A stretch of 64,000 nt of DNA from NCBI GenBank assembly GCA_027563935.2, contig CM050448.1, forward strand, positions 63,415,843 through 63,479,842. Reading direction: 5' to 3'. The number at the start of each line of letters is the position of its first letter. Within the stretch, counting starts at the first letter, position 1. The notes beneath the pieces are model-generated. The model was not told the origin of the DNA and ran no database searches. It was given only the letters and a program-made list of their open reading frames with translations. The translations under genes and the position numbers were made by a program. The stretch is from Costus lasius (lineage: Eukaryota; Streptophyta; Magnoliopsida; Zingiberales; Costaceae). Positions 58,101 to 64,000 of this stretch are shown piece after piece.

Positions 58101-59042
58101 CTTCAAGCTGTGAAGACATGGTTGGGGAAGTGTTTCGAGATGAAAGACTTAGGGGAGGCCGCCTATATTCTAGGCGTGAGGATCTACCGGGATAGATCCA
58201 AGAGGCTCTTGGCCCTTAGTCAAAGTACTTACATTGATAAGGTACTGGAGAGGTTCTACATGGAGCAATCCAAGAAAGGATACCTTCCAGTGAGACATGG
58301 CCTTACTCTCTCAAAGAGCCAGTGTCCTGCAACCCAGGCTGAGAGGGATGACATGAGTGGAATTCCTTATGCTTCGGCAGTAGGATCGATCATGTATGCA
58401 ATGTTATGTACTAGACCAGATGTGGCATATGCTGTGAGCATTACCAGCCGATACCAATCCAATCCAGGTCTACAGCACTGGGTGGCTGTAAAGAACATCC
58501 TATAGTATCTGAGAAGAACTAAGGATTTGTTCTTGGTCTATGGGGGACAGGAAGAGCTCAGTATGTAGGGCTATACTGACGCATCGTTCCAGTCTGACCC
58601 TGATGACTTTAGATCGCAGGCCGGCTATGTGTTCAAGATAAATAGAGGCGTTGTATGTTGGAAAAGCTTCAAGCAATCCACCATAGCAGATTCTACAACC
58701 GAAGCTGAGTATGTGGCTGTTTCTGAGGCAGCCAAGGAAGCTGTTTGGATAAGGAAGTTCTTATGTGATCTTCAAGTGGTACCTAGTGCAATGGATCCCA
58801 TTGAACTCTACTATGACAACAATGGAGCAATTGCACAAGCCAAGGAACCACGGTCTCATCAAAGATCCAAACACATACTCAGAAGATTTCACCTGATCAG
58901 AGAGATCATTGATAGAGGTGATGTCAAGATTAGCAGAGTAGACACAGAGAACAATCTGGCAGACCCATTGACCAAGGCTTTGGCGCAGCAGAAGCATGAT
59001 GGTCACGCTAGAGATATGGGGTTGAGATTCCTCAACTTCTAA
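55122..59042 (+). pseudogene. gag-pol polyprotein of copia E, two in-frame stops near the end
   Basis: Starts at ATG 55122 (MATNTGGLSLRSLLDKDKLVG) and is open for 1127 codons to TAG 58503-58505; a second TAG is at 58566-58568. The frame then runs to TAA 59040-59042 after LRFLNF, about 1306 codons in all. Zinc knuckle CFHCGEQGHWRRDC at residues 248-261, protease Asp about 296 (WVLDTACG), integrase finger, integrase Asp-Asp-Glu (HTDVCG, RSDRGG, SERRNR), RT YVDDILLIGND, RNase H TTEAEY and YDNNGAIAQ. The first Cys of the integrase finger is lost (DTGEPC; DTCKAC in A-D). The stops lie between RT and RNase H, so gag through RT could be made but RNase H could not. The second stop replaces a Glu codon of the sister family (G to T). 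Confidence 0.93.
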
Positions 59043-59052
59043 GTCTTAGTGC

Positions 59053-59063
59053 AAGTGGGAGAT
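59053..59063 (+). other. Polypurine tract of E
   Basis: AAGTGGGAGAT immediately before the 3' LTR. Confidence 0.87.
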
Positions 59064-60265
59064 TGTTGGTGTATATGCCCTAGGACCTAGTTTTGGTCAA
59101 CTTATGTACTACTTGACACTGATATTTATATATCATTCTGGCATTGTCGTTATCATTGTTTGACTACACCTGCGATTGTGTACTTACATGATAATGTCCC
59201 TGGAGACAGATTGGATCTGTGCTCAAATTATAATCCCCAATCGATGTACCTTAGTGGATATGGGACAACTATGGTACTTGTGAGACTGGTATGTGGGCTG
59301 GTTAGGCACGTGGTGCTAACGCAGACACATGGGTATATCATTGGGGATATACTGGATAGACCCGCTATGAGGCTATGACTTGGTGTCATGAGTTATCCTC
59401 ATAAGTGATAGGAGATGCATTGATCCCTTGACTTGAGGTCATTGATCATTCTATATGGTTAGGGACTTGCTTTGATACAACCTAACACCTTGCCGTAGCT
59501 GGGAGGACATAACGGTTGTTATTGAGCATGTCACGACCCATATGAGAAGATCAATGGACAGACATAGGATTTGCCCCTTCCCTAAGGAAGTATGATATCC
59601 ATGGAGCTACTTTATGGTTCTATGACTAAGAGTGTATTGCCATACCCAGGTGAGAACCTGTTTTAGTCATAGCCATGAGATTGGATGAAAACAAGTGGTG
59701 ACACACTTGTCCAATCGGATATCAGTACGGCAAAGAGACTGTAATGCATCTGTACCTAGTTGCGATGATGCGGATGTCGATGTCGATATCCATTCCAATG
59801 ACCTGGGTAGCAGCGATGCACTGCTAGGTGCCACTCACTGCTTATGATGACCTTTGGTCAGCACTGCCAGCGTCAGAGGAACCTACAGGGTCGCACACCT
59901 TGATACTTGAGTTCTCGTATTGATCGGGAAGCCTTATGATCGAGTTATTGGATAACTCGGATCTAATTGAGAGATTTCATCAGCGCCAATGGGCCTGATG
60001 AGATGGAAGAATGTTATTGGAGCCAAACTTCATTTTTGGCAGGTTGACCCGTATTTGACCATGGTTGGTCACATTTGGATTAGGGTTGCATTGGATTGGA
60101 TCCAAGTGCTTAATCAACCTATGCAATGATGTCTGGGCTAGCTCATTATCCAATGAGGCCCAATAACAAGTTCTCATGAAGAGATGAGAGGCTAAAAGGG
60201 TATAATGGGGAGAAACATGAACCATTAGGCGCCTAGGGGCATAATGGGGTCATGTTGGCGCCTTT
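59064..60265 (+). repeat. 3' LTR of E, right end truncated
   Basis: Starts TGTTGGTGTATATGCCC. Positions 59677 to about 60035 match 375-735. It diverges after 'cttcatttttgg' in the variable block and never reaches the TATA box or the CCAACA end seen at 1218 and 1665. The right limit is an estimate. Confidence 0.75.
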
Positions 60266-60556
60266 GCTTCATTATTGAAAACATAAATTTGAAGAAAGGA
60301 CTTATGATTTTACTTTTTGACAAACATAGGAAAATCATAAAGATTACCATGAGAGGATTTGAAAATTTTAATTTCTGCATACTTGAGAAAGCCACATTGA
60401 TCATGATTTGTATTGAATTTTGGACATTTGGATTAGTGGCTAAACTTTTAGGAAGAAAAAAATGCAGAAAATTGTTGCTCTTTATTTTGGTACTAATTCA
60501 CCTGCTTCACCATGACATTGAGTTTTGGTCAAGCTATGGACCTAAAATTAGCGCTT

Positions 60557-60574
60557 CTTGGGAGGCAACCCAAG
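60557..60574 (+). other. Conserved post-pol hairpin of gypsy copy III
   Basis: CTTGGGAGGCAACCCAAG: 6-bp stem, 6-base loop. Identical to the inverted copy at 36712-36729. Confidence 0.6.
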
Positions 60575-60662
60575 CACTCTATCTTAGTTTAGTTCCTTTT
60601 ATTTTAGTTAATTTTTAGGATTAATTTTTCTTTTTGTTTTGCAGAGAGAATAAATCTTTTTG

Positions 60663-60778
60663 CAAAATACGGTACTACCATAATTTGCCATACAGTACCG
60701 TATTATTGGTCCGATTTCCACCCGATAGTTTTTGGTATTTTACGGCACTACCGTATGATTTTTTACGGTACCGTATTT
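60663..60778. repeat. Short TACGG-ACCGTA array of copy III
   Basis: Units tacggtactaccataat, acagtaccgta, ttacggcactaccgta and ttacggtaccgta. Related to 4340-4670. Confidence 0.55.
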
Positions 60779-62483
60779 GGAAGCTGCAGTTTTCTTATTG
60801 ACTGGGTGTTTTCTCGCTGTGATTTTAAGAAACTAGGTTGCAAAAATTTTTGATCTTTGAAACAGCATGCACGTACTCATCTTTGTCTATCTTTTGGATA
60901 TTTTTGCTGAATTTTAAAGTCCATGGATCATTTTAAAACTCATAGCAACTTTTCGATTCTGATTAATTTCTGCAGCAGTTTTTCTGACTGTTCTGATTAG
61001 CGCTTTTGCTGCCACTTTTTAAGATATTTCGGTGACGTGGAACCCAGATTTTTCACTTGGAATTGGAAGATCGTGTGTCATTCTACCTTGTGGATTAATT
61101 ATTTTCATGAAAATATTTTCTGATCATTCTAGGACACATAGCAACTTTTTGAATTTGATTAACTTTTGTGCAGTTTGTGCAGTTTTTAATCTGAATAGCG
61201 TTCTTTATGCTGATGCCCTAAATTTCTGATAGATTTTGATCCTTTGATTTTTATACATCTGAAAAGAACATATCTCATTCTATTACATGGTTCTGTCCAT
61301 TTTCTATTTGGATCATTAAAATTTATTCTAGGGTATCGCTACTTTTCATAAAAAATTCAAAAACTGCATAGTTTGCTTTCTACCCGTTATTGCTTATTTT
61401 GCATCTAGATTCAGAAATCTTCAAGTGCAACTGTCTTCCACCTCTAGCCACCACTGCATCTGCCTCTAACATCACTGTATCCAGCCGTCGACAATGGATT
61501 ATACCATCTGCAGATTCTTACTTCTTTTGCTGCCTCTTATTCCATTTATTTTAGAATATTCATTAGTGACTGATTTTCTATTTTTGCAGAGCTATCTCTC
61601 ACACCCACCAGTCGACAATCTCACCTCTAGGATTGTGATCTCTAGTAGGCCACTAGAGATTACTCATTCTACTGTCGGCATCAACATCATTGACAGCAGC
61701 TTTTCAGCTACCTGCTTCTTGCCTACTCGACTCTTTCTACCGGCATCCTCTTCAGACCTCCGGCGACATCTCTGACTCTTCCTTGAGAAATTTATTTTTA
61801 TCATTATTATTTTAAAACTATTTTTGATCTGAGCCTTATGTGAGCCTTATGTACCTTAAAATTTTGTAGAAAATTTTCAAAAGACATATCTTTGGACCCA
61901 GCTGCATTGGCCTGACAATGATTGAGCATGATCTATTTAGTTTTGTGAGTATCACTTGCACTCTCTTATTAATGACTATTTCATATAGTGCATCTTTTAC
62001 TTTATCATATTTATATTACTTATTGGTTTTCTCTTAAAAAATGATTTTATGGATATATGGAACTCATTGTTTTGATGATGATATTATTCAAATGTGTTGT
62101 TAAAATTGATGAAAGCATATGATCCACTTTCTACTGTATGATGGCATGATTTATTGATAAAATTTCTATTGATAAAATATCTTCCTTGATGATGTGAGTA
62201 TTTATACTTGTGATTAGAGAAAAAACCCTCTCATGTTAGATTTATTTCTTCAGCGCATATCTACCTTTGAAATTTGACATTGGTTGATGCATGAAATTTT
62301 GGGTAGATGTGTTATTTGAAGAATAAGACCTAAAAGTGAAATTATTCTTTTGAATAAAATGAGTATATGAGTATAATTTGTGAATTGATGTTAATTGATC
62401 AACCTAGTAGATGTTTAATCTATTTTTCTATTTGTTGGGAAATAAGAATCCAAGATCCATAAAAATAGTGAGAGACTCCCCTA

Positions 62484-62612
62484 CTTGGCACTATGTAAAA
62501 TTGATAGTGGTATCTAAGACATGGGTTGAAGTCTATGCATAAAAAACAATGGGAGATAAAAAGAATAAGACTCCTTTAGTTGGCACTGTGTAAAATTAAC
62601 AGTGGTACCGAA
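62484..62612 (+). other. Pair of tandem hairpins with covarying stems (copy III)
   Basis: CACTAT (62489-62494), 9-base loop, ATAGTG (62504-62509); and CACTGT (62584-62589), 9-base loop, ACAGTG (62599-62604). Both lie in the TTGGCA...GTGGTA frame, matching the pair at 3460-3555. Confidence 0.65.
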
Positions 62613-62801
62613 GAAAAGAGTTGAAGTCAAAAATAAAAAGTATGTATCTATGTGGCTACATGCCATCTTTACAAAAATGCATTAAAAAAAAATTGTGTGT
62701 GGAAAAAGATCTTGGAAACCTAATTCCTGTAAACAAAAGCATGATAGATTTGAACTGAAACTGGATGAAATCATGAGATTGAAAATTCTATTTATTATAC
62801 G

Positions 62802-64000
62802 TGAAAGAAACCCTTATTAAGGGGGTGAAACCCTAAACATGCGCATCTAGCAAGCATGACGGAAAGAGGGTTTCGAAAGATCGTATATGACAACCATATG
62901 ATCAACTTGAAGCTATGAGTTTAGATCTATACCATAGCCATAGATTGGAGGTCGGCTTGGAAGAAGAGAGCAACTTTGATCTCCTCCAAAAGTTCACACA
63001 CAAAGGCGATGAAGACTCCCAACTTGCGCACCTCTTGTGCTAGCAAAAGTGCCAAGATGTCAATGATCGAGTGTAGGGAAGAGATGAAGACTTCCTTTTG
63101 CTTGGCCGGTTCCTCCTCTTCTCGTCAACACCCTCACTTGCTCGAGAGCAAAAATCGTTTCACCGAAAAACAAGAGAGAGGTGTAACCGAAAAACATTAG
63201 GGAGACTTCAAGCCATGAACGCATATGCGTTTTCATTTTGGAACTTTCCAAAAAATGGCAACCATTAAGAGTATGCGTTCATGCGTTCATGTCTCCATGA
63301 ACCAAACGCAACTCCTTCTCCCTCTTGAACCATGCGCTCAACCCATGAGCCGGTTCAATACCCTTGGTTCAATAGCGAAACCAAATCAGCCCAAGCATTA
63401 AGTCTAGATCAAATTAGACCCCAAAGTCCAAGATCTGACCATTCATCATCTGACGCTTCTGATCGCATCGATCTAGCATCATCTCTCTCGATCGAAGCTT
63501 ACCGATCTAAAGCCCTAATCAATCAAACATGATCAGACCAGATCTCACTTACAATCAGAGATTAAATCCCTTTAAACTGAACCGAAACAATTCAGTCCAC
63601 ACGATCTGACTTAAGCAAGCCATATCACCAAATTGTGCGACCCTAAGGGTTTCCTTTAAATGTCGGTAACGATAACTTTCGTTATCACGATCAGTGAGGG
63701 GTATCTAGCAACACATCACTGTCTCCCGATATAAAGGAAAGAGTCTTCCAAGACTACACCCAAACCATGGCACAAGTGTGAATCAAACTCACGAGGCATG
63801 CATGTTTCCTTTGCCACTGGATGTTCTTATTGGACAAGCATGTCAAGCCTGTAACTCCAATACGATGAGCATGATTAGATCAGATGAACACAGTCATCTG
63901 GGTATGGCCATACACTATCTCAATCATCTCATATAGGGGGGCCCTTTAGAACATCACACTCCTTGAACAAGGAGACGGCAATCCTTTATCTATCACAAGT
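62802..64000 (-). mobile_element. Copia element F: start of an LTR, cut by window end
   Basis: Starts TGAAAG after the flank ATACG, with the family pattern: U5-end hairpin CCCTTATTAAGGG, GCTCA-ACCCA-TGAGC hairpin (63336-63350), GATAAC-TTTC-GTTATC hairpin (near 63672-63687). It covers about 1.2 of the usual 1.7 kb, in the same orientation as A and C (minus). It interrupts gypsy copy III. Confidence 0.85.

Larger units (their letters stand above)
53386..60265 (+). mobile_element. Copia element E, a second Tork-like family, primer site lost
   Basis: Order: truncated 5' LTR 53386-54137, leader 54138-55121, gag-pol, purine tract, 3' LTR from 59064. The left flank is AATAT. No matching TSD and no canonical LTR end are seen on the right; the LTR fades into gypsy sequence at about 60265 (boundary uncertain). 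No TGGTATCAGAG occurs between LTR and gag. The protein is clearly related to A-D but distinct. Confidence 0.85.
60266..62801 (+). other. 3' noncoding region of gypsy copy III
   Basis: Holds the post-pol hairpin (60557-60574), a pyrimidine tract ending in gcag (60641-60644), a TACGG palindrome array (60663-60778), an AT-rich spacer, and from about 61946 a stretch homologous to 2738-3880. The third ORF expected between them is absent or deleted. Open frames at 60244-60618 and 61494-61775 have no recognisable content. Copia F interrupts it at 62802. Confidence 0.55.

Noticed and set aside
60244..60618. A 124-codon hydrophobic ORF near the E/gypsy junction
   Set aside because: It runs from truncated LTR sequence into the gypsy 3' region across the conserved hairpin; composition is that of AT-rich noncoding DNA.
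61494..61775. A 93-codon ORF with a hydrophobic start, considered as an env-like or host secreted peptide
   Set aside because: No conserved counterpart in copy II or G, and it sits in a spacer between known noncoding landmarks.
1..64000. A defence system, gene cluster, CRISPR array or host operon-like unit
   Set aside because: All recognisable coding sequence is copia or gypsy; nothing outside retroelement families was found.

Overview
The window is repeat-only DNA from a flowering-plant nuclear genome. I see no host gene, tRNA, rRNA, CRISPR array or bacterial feature. The plant origin follows from single-ORF Ty1/copia gag-pol genes with initiator-Met tRNA primer sites, a Ty3/gypsy element of the Athila/Tat type with an Asp-tRNA primer site, 5-bp target-site duplications (TSDs) and CAG-to-TAG decay of the kind expected from plant cytosine methylation. 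The species cannot be told from the sequence.

Layout. 1-1665: two E-type copia LTR pieces, the first inserted into the second. 1666-2480: leader, primer site and LTR end of a minus-strand gypsy element. 2481-5601: 3' part of a plus-strand gypsy element ('copy II': third-ORF tail, noncoding region, LTR-like region). 5600-14096: copia A (minus), flanked by a 1.2-kb direct repeat instead of a 5-bp TSD. 14097-15618: second copy of that repeat plus a gypsy LTR end. 15620-53385: a decayed minus-strand gypsy element 'G', read right to left as LTR piece, primer site, gag, protease, RT, RNase H, integrase, conserved hairpin, spacer, third ORF. G is split by copia C (17582-35936, minus, TSD GTTTC), which carries copia B in its own LTR (17996-27126, plus, TSD GCGTT); by copia D (38434-47498, plus, TSD ATATA); and by a solo-LTR-like insert (48061-49835, TSD TCATG). 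53386 to about 60265: copia E (plus), a related but distinct family, inserted in the LTR of G and lacking its primer site. 60266-62801: 3' noncoding part of a third, plus-strand gypsy element ('copy III'). 62802-64000: start of an LTR of copia F (minus), cut by the window end.

No element is intact. A, C, D and E carry in-frame stops, B carries a one-base gag frameshift and G carries many lesions, although the LTR pairs of B, C and D differ at only about 5 to 10 positions by eye. These elements therefore look recently moved, probably with proteins supplied by other copies.

The most interesting content is noncoding. Hairpins whose stems are kept by paired changes occur in the gypsy 3' region, in the copia gag leader and at two places in the copia LTR. 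Overlaying the three gypsy copies places an uncharacterised ORF downstream of pol. The 1.2-kb repeat around A and a patch of its 3' LTR identical to D point to recombination between elements. Identities and difference counts are by eye and lineage calls are from memory; nothing was searched or aligned by computer.
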